From Capronia americana (lineage: Eukaryota > Ascomycota > Eurotiomycetes > Chaetothyriales > Herpotrichiellaceae): a DNA stretch of 21,922 nt. The position numbers and the translations under genes were made by a program. The notes beneath the pieces are model-generated. The model made no database searches. It was given only the letters and a program-made list of their open reading frames with translations, and was not told the origin of the DNA. Shown piece by piece: positions 1 through 7,476 of this stretch (position 1 is its first letter; every line of letters starts with the position of its first letter). Where the stretch lies: positions 1 through 21,922 of the forward strand of contig JADWQD010000035.1 of assembly GCA_016110215.1 (NCBI GenBank), read 5' to 3'.

Positions 1-295
1 TCTAGAGGAAATTTGAGTAAAATAAAAATATCCCCTTTGTACGAAAGGAATTGGGTATGTTGACCCATAGTTTACTTGTTGTTTATTAAATAAGTATTTT
101 AACTAAAGTACCATATTTTAATAGGCATAGCAAGAAAGCCACGTCAATTAAAGATAAGAGCTGAATGCATATAAGCACGAATCTTACTTTATTATACTCA
201 TATAAACGTATTACAATAATACGTATTAGGCTTTAATTGTAAGGACATATATGTCTTCAGGTATAAAGTACTAATGATTATTTTACTAAAAAATA
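1..295 (+). rRNA. rnl: Large subunit rRNA, 3' end (partial; continues from the window's end)
   Basis: This is the 3' part of the mitochondrial large-subunit rRNA, which carries the factor-binding and terminal domains. The sarcin-ricin loop is visible as TGTACGAAAGGA at 39-50, with GAAA in place of the usual GAGA. Further on, GAGCTGAATGCATATAAGCA (from about 158) corresponds to the bacterial GAGCTGAAGCATCTAAGCACGAAA, and TACTAATGATTATTTTAC (near 270) to the terminal GGTACTAATGAACCGTGA. The exact 3' end was placed by this similarity just after 285, about 20 bases before tRNA-Thr, and could be off by some 15 bases. The 5' end of the same gene begins near 21638, so the gene spans the point where the circle was opened, and the central part is not in the window. 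Confidence 0.9.
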
Positions 296-315
296 CAATT
301 ATAGGAATAATATTA

Positions 316-390
316 AAGCCCGGTTAACATAAAAGTAATGTAACCGTTTTGTAATCGGTAGAAGTAAGTGCGATACTTACACTGGGCTTA
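316..390 (+). tRNA. trnT: tRNA-Thr (UGU)
   Basis: Acceptor AAGCCCG/TGGGCTT, T arm GTAAG-TGCGATA-CTTAC, anticodon loop TTTGTAA (UGU). The T loop is TGCGATA rather than the usual TTC type. First tRNA after rnl; it abuts tRNA-Glu with no spacer, so the two must share a processing cut. Confidence 0.9.
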
Positions 391-463
391 GACCCAGTGG
401 TCAAGTTGGTTAAGACATAACATTTTCACTGTTAAAACAAGAGTTCGAATCTCTTTTGGGTTA
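391..463 (+). tRNA. trnE: tRNA-Glu (UUC)
   Basis: Acceptor GACCCAG/TTGGGTT with G·U pairs at both ends, anticodon stem TAACA/TGTTA with loop TTTTCAC (UUC), T arm AAGAG-TTCGAAT-CTCTT. It directly abuts tRNA-Thr upstream and is followed two bases later by tRNA-Met. Confidence 0.9.
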
Positions 464-465
464 TT

Positions 466-536
466 AGCGGGTTAGTGTAATGTTAACATTTTTGGCTCAT
501 GACCAAAAGATTGGGGTGCAAATCCTCAACCCGCTT
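466..536 (+). tRNA. trnM: tRNA with CAU anticodon, copy 1 (Met or Ile2)
   Basis: Acceptor AGCGGGT/ACCCGCT, anticodon stem TTTGG/CCAAA with loop CTCATGA (CAU). It is one of three CAU tRNAs in the window. From sequence alone I cannot decide which is initiator Met, elongator Met or the lysidine-modified tRNA-Ile that reads AUA. Confidence 0.88.
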
Positions 537-541
537 GTTAA

Positions 542-613
542 GGGAAATTAGCTCAATGGTAGAGCAGTCGTTTTACACACGGATTGTTGAATGTTCAAGT
601 CATTTATTTCCCA
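542..613 (+). tRNA. trnV: tRNA-Val (UAC)
   Basis: Acceptor GGGAAAT/ATTTCCC, D stem GCTC/GAGC, anticodon loop TTTACAC (UAC) on a stem whose outermost pair (G-A) is mismatched, T loop TTCAAGT. Confidence 0.87.
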
Positions 614-658
614 TAGTCTACTATTATCTTAAATTATATATATCTATTAAATCATATA

Positions 659-730
659 GGTGGATATAGTTTAAAGGTAAAACAACTATTTGTGGCATAG
701 TTTATCCTTGTTCAAGTCAAGGTATCCTCC
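659..730 (+). tRNA. trnH: tRNA-His (GUG)
   Basis: Acceptor GTGGATA/TATCCTC with one T-T mismatch, preceded by an encoded G at 659 that faces C730, as expected for the G-1:C73 identity pair of tRNA-His. D stem GTTT/AAAC, anticodon stem ACTAT/ATAGT with loop TTGTGGC (GUG), T arm CCTTG-TTCAAGT-CAAGG. Confidence 0.9.
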
Positions 731-745
731 CTTTACTTAAAATAA

Positions 746-817
746 GCCTTTATAGCTCAATGGTAGAGCAATATACTGTTAATATATTGGTTAGATGTTC
801 AAATCATCTTAGAGGCG
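746..817 (+). tRNA. trnN: tRNA-Asn (GUU)
   Basis: Acceptor GCCTTTA/TAGAGGC, D stem GCTC/GAGC, anticodon stem ATATA/TATAT with loop CTGTTAA (GUU), T loop TTCAAAT. Confidence 0.9.
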
Positions 818-830
818 TGTTACTTTGTTA

Positions 831-902
831 AAGGCTATAGCTTAATGGTAGAGCCAACTGCTCATGACAGTTAAGGTGAGTGTTCAAGTCACTTTGGCCT
901 TA
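831..902 (+). tRNA. trnM: tRNA with CAU anticodon, copy 2 (Met or Ile2)
   Basis: Acceptor AAGGCTA/TGGCCTT, anticodon stem AACTG/CAGTT with loop CTCATGA (CAU), T arm GAGTG-TTCAAGT-CACTT. Its anticodon loop is identical to that of copy 1. Confidence 0.88.
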
Positions 903-905
903 TAA

Positions 906-976
906 AACAGATTAATTTAATGGTAAAATATTGTGTTTCGGCCACGTTTACATAGGTTCAAATCCTATATCTGTTT
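906..976 (+). tRNA. trnR: tRNA-Arg (UCG)
   Basis: Perfect acceptor AACAGAT/ATCTGTT, anticodon loop TTTCGGC (UCG), T arm ATAGG-TTCAAAT-CCTAT. It reads CGN codons, which are rare in the conserved genes but fairly frequent in the unassigned ORF at 1203-1787. Confidence 0.9.
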
Positions 977-1061
977 TTTTTACTATTAATCTTTATACCA
1001 CACATTTATAGTAGCTAGTTAAAAAAAAAATATATTTTAACAAAGTGAGTAATTTCACTAC

Positions 1062-1143
1062 ATCCGAGTGCTGGAATTGGTAGACAGGACGAACTTAAGC
1101 TTCGTTGATTTTAATCGTAAACGTTCAAATCGTTTTTCGGATA
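1062..1143 (+). tRNA. trnL: tRNA-Leu (UAA)
   Basis: Type II tRNA with a long variable arm. Acceptor ATCCGAG/TTCGGAT, anticodon stem ACGAA/TTCGT with loop CTTAAGC (UAA), T arm AAACG-TTCAAAT-CGTTT. It reads UUA, by far the commonest Leu codon here. Confidence 0.92.
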
Positions 1144-1144
1144 A

Positions 1145-1160
1145 GTAGATTTTTGTCTAC
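1145..1160. repeat. Small hairpin repeat, copy 1
   Basis: Stem GTAGA/TCTAC around a T-rich loop, starting two bases after tRNA-Leu. The bases after it (ATTATTATCTAGATA) also match those after copy 2 at 1207, so the repeated unit is about 30 bp. Confidence 0.6.
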
Positions 1161-1202
1161 ATTATTATCTAGATAATAAATCGTTCATTTCCTCAAATAT
1201 AT

Positions 1203-1787
1203 TTGCTAGACTTTTGTCTACAATTATTATATAGATTGGATTTTATAAATGTTAATATTTTGGAAAACAATTTTCAACAAAGTTATATATTCCCGTTAGT
1301 AGTTACTATAACTATTTCTTGTTTAGTATTTCGATATATAGCTAGACCATTTACTGATTTTGCTGGTATAGCTACTGATCAGATGAGTCTAGAAACTCGA
1401 GTAACACCCGAGGAAACTTATAATATATTAAATAATTTAGGACTAGACTTTTTAACATATAGTGGTCCATTTTTCGCAGTCATTTTTCTTTATCTTATAC
1501 ACATGCAGAATCTTACTGCTGTTGTAGATTTAAACTTAGGCGTATTTGACCCTGATGTGATGATGTTTTTATTAGAACGGTTAAGATTTTTGATCGCAAA
1601 TCACGAAATATTGTTTGAAATTATGTATCTTTTTGCTAATATGTATGATAATTTAGATATAGATATTGATTATGATCCTGAATTATTTCATGAATCTTTT
1701 CGTCTTTCAGGTGATGCACTTCTTTCTCTCTATAGACGTATAGAAAGGGAACTTGATTTAAGTTACACAGATTTACCTATACACTGA
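1203..1787 (+). CDS. Unassigned 194-codon membrane-protein ORF
   Basis: I do not recognise this protein. It is open for about 195 codons between the tRNA-Leu and tRNA-Ala genes. The start shown is a TTG; the frame is open back to 1173 (ATA ATA AAT...), and the first ATG is only at about codon 61 (MSLETRV), so initiation must be non-AUG or much shorter. Two hydrophobic stretches are visible, residues 27-47 (IFPLVVTITISCLVF) and 82-101 (LTYSGPFFAVIFLYLI). The C-terminal half is rich in Asp and Glu. It has no Trp, so it gives no information on UGA use. It uses CGA, CGT and CGG for Arg more than the neighbouring genes, which prefer AGA. It does not resemble rps3, which is basic and Lys/Asn-rich, nor an intron endonuclease (no LAGLIDADG or GIY-YIG motif). 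It could be a fast-evolving resident gene or a plasmid-derived ORF. Confidence 0.55.
   Translation: MLDFCLQLLYRLDFINVNILENNFQQSYIFPLVVTITISCLVFRYIARPFTDFAGIATDQMSLETRVTPEETYNILNNLGLDFLTYSGPFFAVIFLYLIHMQNLTAVVDLNLGVFDPDVMMFLLERLRFLIANHEILFEIMYLFANMYDNLDIDIDYDPELFHESFRLSGDALLSLYRRIERELDLSYTDLPIH
1207..1220. repeat. Small hairpin repeat, copy 2
   Basis: Perfect stem TAGAC/GTCTA with loop TTTT. It lies in the first codons of the unassigned ORF, within four bases of its presumed TTG start, so the start would be next to or inside a stem in the mRNA. Confidence 0.65.
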
Positions 1788-1851
1788 AGTGAGGATTAAA
1801 TCTAGTATATATGCTATTTAGCATTTAAATAAATAAATAAAAAAAGAAAAA

Positions 1852-1923
1852 GGGGGTATAGTTTAATTGGTAAAACAGCGAATTTGCATTTCGTTAATTT
1901 AGGATCGAGTCCTAATATCTCCA
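1852..1923 (+). tRNA. trnA: tRNA-Ala (UGC)
   Basis: Acceptor GGGGGTA/TATCTCC with G·U pairs, D stem GTTT/AAAC, anticodon stem GCGAA/TTCGT with loop TTTGCAT (UGC), T arm TTAGG-ATCGAGT-CCTAA. Confidence 0.9.
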
Positions 1924-1963
1924 TGAATTAATTCACATACTACAATTCTATTTTTATAGAAAA

Positions 1964-2036
1964 GCTCGAGAAGCTCAATTGGTTGAGCGGAACACTGAAG
2001 ATGTTTAGGCTATAAGTTCAAATCTTATCTCGAGCA
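1964..2036 (+). tRNA. trnF: tRNA-Phe (GAA)
   Basis: Perfect, self-complementary acceptor GCTCGAG/CTCGAGC, D stem GCTC/GAGC, anticodon loop CTGAAGA (GAA), T arm ATAAG-TTCAAAT-CTTAT. Confidence 0.92.
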
Positions 2037-2040
2037 TTTG

Positions 2041-2124
2041 ATAGGTGTGCTGAAATTTGGTAACCAGGTTCCGCTTAGGACGGAATAGTGAATAACTTTA
2101 CAAGTTCGAGTCTTGTCATCTATA
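2041..2124 (+). tRNA. trnL: tRNA-Leu (UAG)
   Basis: Type II tRNA. Acceptor ATAGGTG/CATCTAT, anticodon stem TTCCG/CGGAA with loop CTTAGGA (UAG), T arm ACAAG-TTCGAGT-CTTGT. It reads CUN codons. Confidence 0.92.
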
Positions 2125-2141
2125 TAATTTAAAACAAAATA

Positions 2142-2214
2142 TATGTTGTCGACTAATTGGTAAGTCATAAATTTTTGGTATTTACTATTGAGTGTTCGAT
2201 CCGCTCCAACATAA
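2142..2214 (+). tRNA. trnQ: tRNA-Gln (UUG)
   Basis: Perfect acceptor TATGTTG/CAACATA, D stem GACT/AGTC, anticodon stem TAAAT/ATTTA with loop TTTTGGT (UUG), T arm GAGTG-TTCGATC-CGCTC. Confidence 0.9.
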
Positions 2215-2343
2215 ATTAATTAATTTTTACAAGATTTTTTTAGTAAGCTTACTAGATAATTTGATGATTATAATTTATCTTAAATTTATAAATATAAATT
2301 TATTTTTATTATATTGTTAACCTTTATTATTGTAATTAATATA

Positions 2344-2389
2344 TCAAAATTTTTTATATACAATAAATATTACATATAAAAAATTTTGA
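2344..2389. repeat. Perfect 16-bp inverted repeat upstream of atp9
   Basis: TCAAAATTTTTTATAT at 2344-2359 is exactly complementary to ATATAAAAAATTTTGA at 2374-2389 around a 14-base loop. It runs straight into the palindrome that follows, giving two adjacent hairpins in the tRNA-Gln to atp9 spacer. Confidence 0.75.
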
Positions 2390-2424
2390 ATAACCTTTAT
2401 ATTAAATTTAATATAAAGGTTATT
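2389..2424. repeat. Perfect 36-bp palindrome upstream of atp9
   Basis: The arms AATAACCTTTATATT (2389-2403) and AATATAAAGGTTATT (2410-2424) are exactly complementary around the centre AAATTT, so the whole 36 bp reads the same on both strands. It lies 72 bases before the atp9 start. It could be an mRNA end-processing hairpin or a replication-related cruciform; the sequence does not decide. Confidence 0.8.
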
Positions 2425-2496
2425 TATTTATTATGACTTTTTTTAGTATATTTAAAACTGTTTTTATATTTTGTTTTATATACTTTTTTTATAATT

Positions 2497-2721
2497 TTGA
2501 TACAAGCTGCAAAAATAATAGGTACAGGTTTAGCTACAACTGGTCTTATAGGGGCCGGTGTAGGAATAGGTGTAGTTTTCGGTGCACTTATAATAGGTGT
2601 GTCTAGAAACCCTTCTTTAAGAGGTCAATTATTCTCATATGCCATTTTAGGATTTGCTTTTGCTGAAGCGACAGGATTATTTGCTTTAATGATGGCATTC
2701 CTTCTTTTATATGTTGCTTAA
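2497..2721 (+). CDS. atp9: ATP synthase subunit c (subunit 9)
   Basis: Forms the c-ring of mitochondrial ATP synthase (complex V, Fo) in the inner membrane. The 74 residues match the usual family length: a glycine-rich first helix (GAGVGIGVVFGAL, 19-31), the polar RNPSLRGQ loop at 37-44, and a second helix with the proton-carrying Glu57 in FAFAEATG. The start is a TTG at 2497, exactly where the family has the Met of MIQAAK. No ATG lies in frame upstream, and the first in-frame internal ATG is near codon 65. An ATG at 2433 is in another frame. ATA at 2491 and ATT at 2494 are alternative starts. Product call is secure; the start codon is the oddity. Confidence 0.96.
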   Translation: MIQAAKIIGTGLATTGLIGAGVGIGVVFGALIIGVSRNPSLRGQLFSYAILGFAFAEATGLFALMMAFLLLYVA

Positions 2722-2849
2722 TAATTGTAAAATATTTTACTACAGTTTTTATATACATAATTATTGAAAAAAAATATGTTAAATTTTTAACGAAATTTAT
2801 AATAATTTTATCATTTAAATATTAACCTAGGTAAATTTTTAATTAATAA

Positions 2850-4022
2850 ATGAGAATTTTAAAAAGTCATCCACTTTTAAAAATGGTAAATTCTTATGTA
2901 ATTGATTCACCTCAACCATCTAACATAAGTTATTTATGAAACTTTGGATCTTTACTGGCTTTTTGTTTAATAATACAAATAATAACTGGTGTAACATTAG
3001 GTATGCACTATACACCTAGTATATCAGAAGCATTTGACTCAGTAGAACACATAATGAGAGATGTTAATAATGGATGATTAGTACGTTATTTACATTCAAA
3101 TACTGCTTCAGCATTTTTCTTCTTAGTTTATTTACATATAGGTAGAGGATTATACTATGGATCTTATAAAGCACCACGAACATTAGTATGAACTATAGGA
3201 ACTGTGTTATTTATAGCAATGATGGCTACAGCATTTTTGGGATATGTTCTTCCTTATGGTCAAATGTCTTTATGAGGTGCAACAGTTATAACTAATTTAA
3301 TGAGTGCAATACCTTGAATAGGACAAGATATAGTGCAATTTATATGAGGAGGATTTTCTGTTAATAATGCAACATTAAACAGATTTTTTGCATTACATTT
3401 TGTATTACCTTTTGTATTAGCTGCTTTAGCATTAATGCATTTAATAGCTTTACATGATTCTAGTGGTTCAAGTAATCCTTTAGGTGTTTCAGGTAATTAT
3501 GATAGATTACCTTTCCATCCTTATTATATATTTAAAGATTTAATAACAATATTCTTATTTATAATAGTATTATCTATATTTGTATTTTTCATGCCTAATG
3601 TTTTAGGTGATAGTGAAAATTATGTTATGGCTAATCCTATGCAAACACCTCCAGCTATTGTTCCAGAATGATATCTTTTACCATTCTATGCAATATTAAG
3701 ATCTATACCTAACAAATTATTAGGTGTTATAGCTATGTTTGCTGCAATTTTAGCATTATTAATAATGCCTTTTACAGATTTATCTAAATTAAGAGGTAAC
3801 CAATTCAGACCTTTAAGTAAAATAGCATTCTTTATATTTGTAGCAAATTTTTTAATATTAATGCAATTAGGAGCAAAACACGTTGAATCTCCATTTATAG
3901 AATTTGGACAAATTTCTACTGTTTTATATTTTGCACATTTTATAATTATAGTTCCTTTTGTAACTTTATTAGAAAATAGTCTAATAGATTTAAGTCTTAG
4001 TGAAAGTAAAAAATCTATTTAA
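2850..4022 (+). CDS. cob: Cytochrome b
   Basis: Central subunit of the cytochrome bc1 complex (complex III), oxidising ubiquinol and binding hemes bL and bH in the inner membrane. The 390-residue frame is uninterrupted when TGA is Trp (for example SYLWNFGS near residues 27-34). The four heme-ligand histidines fall at 82, 96, 183 and 197, the canonical numbers, in LHSNTAS, LHIGRG, LHFVLPF and LMHLIA. The Qo-site PEWY motif follows at 3664, again with TGA as Trp. The start ATG gives MRILKSHPLL, typical of basidiomycete cytochrome b. There is no intron, although cob often has them in fungi. It lies between atp9 and nad3, with a G-rich, structured 3' spacer. Confidence 0.98.
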
Positions 4023-4075
4023 TTAAGCAATTAGTTTAATATAAATATATTTTTACGAATGATCTGTGGTTATGG

Positions 4076-4091
4076 TACTCAGTGGTGAGTA
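4076..4091 (+). other. Short hairpin after cob
   Basis: TACTCA-GTGG-TGAGTA, a perfect 6-bp stem about 54 bases after the cob stop and two bases before a run of guanines. It may mark the 3' end of the cob transcript. Confidence 0.5.
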
Positions 4092-4093
4092 GA

Positions 4094-4106
4094 GGGAGGA
4101 GGAGGG
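4094..4106 (+). other. G-rich run with quadruplex potential
   Basis: GGGAGGAGGAGGG has four G-runs separated by single adenines on the coding strand, in a genome of roughly three-quarters A+T. Two stacked tetrads could form in DNA or RNA. It is followed 12 bases later by an A9T17 tract. Confidence 0.55.
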
Positions 4107-4116
4107 TTTTCAGTAG

Positions 4117-4146
4117 GCAAAAAAAAATTTTTTTTTTTTTTTTTGC
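4117..4146. repeat. A9T17 tract flanked by GC
   Basis: GC at 4117-4118, nine A (4119-4127), seventeen T (4128-4144), then GC at 4145-4146. The A and T runs can fold back on each other, and the GC ends pair to close the stem. The exact lengths are uncertain because homopolymers are error-prone in sequencing. Confidence 0.6.
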
Positions 4147-4206
4147 TTAATAATGATAAACATATTTACAACAGTTTTTACTTTAAATATACGAATAAAT
4201 ATAATA

Positions 4207-4614
4207 ATGACAAGTTTGACTTTTTTCTTTATATTCATACCAATATTAGCATTAATATTATTAGGTTTAAATATATTATTATCACCACATAATCCTTATC
4301 AAGAAAAAAATAGTGCTTTTGAATGTGGATTTCATTCATTTTTGGGACAAAATAGAACTCAATTTAGTATTTCGTTTTTTATTTTCGCACTTTTATTTTT
4401 ACTATTTGATCTAGAAATATTATTAGTTTATCCTTATATAGTTAGTGCATATACTAATGGTATTTATGGTTTAATTATTATGTTGGTATTTTTCTTTATA
4501 TTAACTCTAGGTTTTGTATTTGAATTAGGAAAAAATGCTTTAAAAATAGATAGTAGACAAGGAAATAATATTCAACTAAAAAATTGAAAACAATTAGTCT
4601 ATATAAATAGTTAG
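4207..4614 (+). CDS. nad3: NADH dehydrogenase subunit 3
   Basis: Membrane-arm subunit of complex I, near the quinone-channel junction. The family core is clear: NPYQEKNSAFECGF, then GQNRTQFSISFF, LFDLEILLVYPY and FELGKNALKIDSRQ. The frame continues past TGA at 4585 (Trp) to TAG at 4612. The frame is open from an ATG at 4153, but the ATG at 4207 gives an N-terminus (MTSLTFFFIFIPILAL) that places the conserved PY at residue 28-29 as in relatives, so I chose it (135 residues). With the upstream start it would be 153 residues. It is separated from nad2, its common fungal neighbour, and here lies between cob and nad4L. Confidence 0.95.
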
Positions 4615-4745
4615 ATAAAATAAATATTTTAAAAGTTTAAAATATATCTTTTTATTTTATTAGATATAGCTGTTAACAAATTTTTAAAATAGATTTATTG
4701 TTAAATATGTACCTCTATATTTTTTCTTACTATACATTTTTCTTT

Positions 4746-4772
4746 TTATACAATATTTATTATATATAAATT
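4746..4772 (+). repeat. 27-nt copy of the 3' end of nad4
   Basis: These 27 bases are identical to 8926-8952, which encode the last residues of nad4, its stop codon and three bases after it. Weaker similarity extends upstream for about 20 bases. It looks like a remnant of a duplication of the nad4 end. Confidence 0.6.
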
Positions 4773-4800
4773 TATGTATAATTATTATAGATAGTAATAA

Positions 4801-4940
4801 AGGGCGTATAACTCCGTAAGTAATAGGTATAAAAAAGTTATAGACGGAACCTACCTTATGGTTTCATAAGGAGGTAGGAAGTAGCATTAAAAAGTATAGT
4901 GGATATATATTTAGTTCAATGGGGGAGCTCGACACGTATA
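4801..4940 (+). ncRNA. GC-richer structured island, possible RNA of unknown type
   Basis: Several pairings are visible. TATAACT (4807-4813) matches AGTTATA (4836-4842), and TCCGT (4813-4817) matches ACGGA (4844-4848); the two are interleaved, as in a pseudoknot. CCTACCTTATG (4850-4860) pairs with 4865-4878 through a GTTT loop and one 3-base bulge. Last, AGTTC-AATGGGG-GAGCT (4913-4929) looks like a tRNA D arm, but no anticodon or T arm follows. I do not recognise an RNA family. It could be an ncRNA, a mobile GC cluster or a dead tRNA. Confidence 0.35.
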
Positions 4941-5051
4941 ATTACTATTATTAATGAAACAATAGCAACTAGATTAGTAAATACTAATTATAATTGATTA
5001 ATTGAAATATTTTTTTATTATACAATTTCATAATTTAATCTAAAATATTAA

Positions 5052-5321
5052 ATGAGTTTTTCACTAATCCTGTTTTTGATTGGAATATTGGGTTTCGTTT
5101 TAAACAGAAAAAATATAATTTTAATGCTTATTTCTATTGAAATAATGCTTTTATCTATTACATTTCTAATATTAATAAGTTCAATAAGCTTTGATGATGT
5201 ATTAGGTCAAACTTTTTCTATATATATAATAGCTATAGCTGGGGCAGAATCTGCTATAGGATTAGGTATTTTAGTAGCATATTATAGATTAAGAGGAAGT
5301 ATAGCAATAGAATATAAATAA
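5052..5321 (+). CDS. nad4L: NADH dehydrogenase subunit 4L
   Basis: Small three-helix subunit of the complex I proton-pumping arm. The 89 residues are the normal length, with the conserved acidic residue in ISIEIMLLS (helix 2) and a second in AGAESAIGLG (helix 3). It begins with ATG. Its TAA stop (5319-5321) shares its last A with the ATG of nad5, the one-base overlap that is conserved across most fungi, so the two are surely co-transcribed and probably translationally coupled. Confidence 0.97.
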   Translation: MSFSLILFLIGILGFVLNRKNIILMLISIEIMLLSITFLILISSISFDDVLGQTFSIYIIAIAGAESAIGLGILVAYYRLRGSIAIEYK

Positions 5322-7318
5322 TGTATCTAGCTTTAATAATTTTACCTATATTAGGATCAATAGTATCCGGTTTTTTTGGAAGAAAAATCGGAGTTAGTGG
5401 AGGACGAATTATAACATGTACATGTGTAATAATAACAACAATACTAGCAATAATTGCTTTTTTTGAAGTTGGATTAAATCAAATACCAGTTAAAATAGAA
5501 CTATTTAGATGAATAGATGCAGAATCATTAGATATAAAATGAGGTTTTAATTTTGATAGTTTAACAGTATCAATGTTAATACCTGTATTAATAGTATCTT
5601 CTTTAGTACACCTATATTCAATAGGATATATGAGTCATGATCCACATAATCAGAGATTTTTTAGTTATTTAAGTTTATTTACTTTTATGATGATTATATT
5701 AGTTACAGCAGATAATTTCTTATTAATGTTTGTAGGTTGAGAAGGTGTGGGAGTATGTTCATATTTATTAGTGAGTTTTTGATTTACAAGAATAGCTGCA
5801 AATCAAAGTTCAATTTCGGCATTTTTAACTAACAGAGTAGGTGATTGTTTTTTAACTATTGGTATGTTTGCTATATTATGATCATATGGTAATTTAGATT
5901 ATAATACAGTATTTTCATTAGCACCATATTATAGTGAAAGTATTGTTGTTATTATTGGTATATGCTTATTAATTGGTGCTATGGCTAAAAGTTCTCAGGT
6001 TGGTTTACACGTATGATTACCTATGGCAATGGAAGGTCCTACACCAGTTTCAGCATTAATACATGCAGCCACTATGGTTACAGCTGGTGTTTACTTATTA
6101 ATAAGAGTATCTCCTTTAATAGAATATAGTTCATTAGTTTTATTGTTATGTTTGTGATTAGGTGCAATAACAACAGTATTTAGTTCACTTATAGGTTTAT
6201 TTCAACAAGATATAAAAAAAGTTATAGCTTATTCAACTATGAGTCAATTAGGTATGATGGTTATAGCCGTTGGTTTATCTTCATATAATATAGCTTTGTT
6301 TCATTTAGTAAATCATGCTTTTTATAAAGGTTTATTATTTTTAGGTGCAGGTGCAGTAATACATGCAGTTGCCGATAATCAAGATTTTAGAAAATATGGA
6401 GGTTTAATATCGTATTTACCTCTTACTTATTCAGTTATGTTAATAGCTTCTCTTAGTTTAGTAGCTTTTCCTTTTATGACAGGTTTTTATTCTAAAGATT
6501 TTATAATTGAATCAGCATTTGGTAAATATTATATATCTAGTATAGCAATTTATTATATTGCCACTATAGGTGCTATGTTTACGACACTTTATTCAGTTAA
6601 AGTTTTATATTTAACTTTTTTAAGTAATCCTAATGGACCTATAGTTAATTATAAACAAGCCCATGCTGCACATGAAGGTGATATTTATATGAGTTTACCT
6701 TTAATAATATTAGCTATATTTTCTATATTTTTTGGTTATATAACTAAAGATATATTTATTGGTTTAGGTTCTGATTTCTTTTCTGATAATAGTTTATTTA
6801 TACATCCTAAACATGAGATTATGTTAGATACGGAATTTGCTGTTCCTACTTTCTATAAATTATTACCTTTATTTTTTACTGTTTCACTTAGCATTATTTC
6901 TATATTATTCACTGAATTCTATCCTACTTTACTTATAAAATTTAAATTATCTAATTTAGGTTATAATATATTTGGTTTTTTTAATCAACGTTTTTTAGTT
7001 GAAATGTTTTATAATAAATATATATCAGGACTTATTTTAGATTTAGGTGCTCAAACTACAAAGGTAATGGATAAAGGATCTGTAGAAAAATTTGGGCCTT
7101 TTGGTTTAGAAAAAAGTGTTACTGATATAAGTAATTCTATTAATAAGTTAAGTACTGGTGTAGTTACATCTTATGCTTTATACATATTAGTAGGTCTTAT
7201 ATTTTATATATCTATATTATACTTAACTAAAAACAATGATGATTCATTATTATTTATTATTATTATATTTGCAATTATTAATACTAGAAATTCTTCTGAA
7301 AAAAGCATTAAATGGTAA
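5321..7318 (+). CDS. nad5: NADH dehydrogenase subunit 5
   Basis: Largest proton-pumping antiporter-like subunit of complex I. It has 665 residues, normal for fungi. The frame passes through many TGA codons at Trp positions, for example in VGWEGVGVCSYLL near 5735-5770. Other family landmarks are LIHAATMVTAGVYLL (6058-6100), STMSQLGMM (6234-6254), HAFYKGLLFL (6313-6343) and FYSKDFIIE (6485-6510), followed by the C-terminal lateral helix region. It starts on the last base of the nad4L stop codon. The C-terminus ends in the rare Trp codon TGG just before TAA. No intron. Confidence 0.97.
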
Positions 7319-7476
7319 CTATCAACTGTTTATATAATAGTATAATATATTTATATATATAAATTCTCTTTTAACTATAATTTATTATATATTTAATTTA
7401 TAGTTTTACTATATATATCCCTTTAGTATTTGTGTAACTTATAATTTGTAGTAAAAAAAAATTTTTTTATAATTTT

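Larger units (their letters stand above)
4615..5051. other. nad3 to nad4L spacer (437 bp) with a structured island
   Basis: No gene could be supported. It holds a 27-nt copy of the nad4 3' end (4746-4772) and a GC-richer structured island (4801-4940). The rest is plain AT-rich sequence. Confidence 0.6.

Noticed and set aside
1203..1787. Identification of the unassigned ORF as rps3
   Set aside because: Fungal mitochondrial rps3 is basic and Lys/Asn-rich with a recognisable C-terminal RNA-binding region; this protein is acidic with membrane segments.
2433..2500. ATG at 2433 as the atp9 start
   Set aside because: It is in a different frame from atp9 and would need a frameshift; the TTG at 2497 fits the family N-terminus exactly.
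4913..4929. A complete tRNA gene at the D-arm-like sequence
   Set aside because: No anticodon arm, T arm or matching acceptor strand could be found downstream.
4801..4940. Group I intron remnant
   Set aside because: I could not find the P, Q, R, S core motifs, and no gene is interrupted here.
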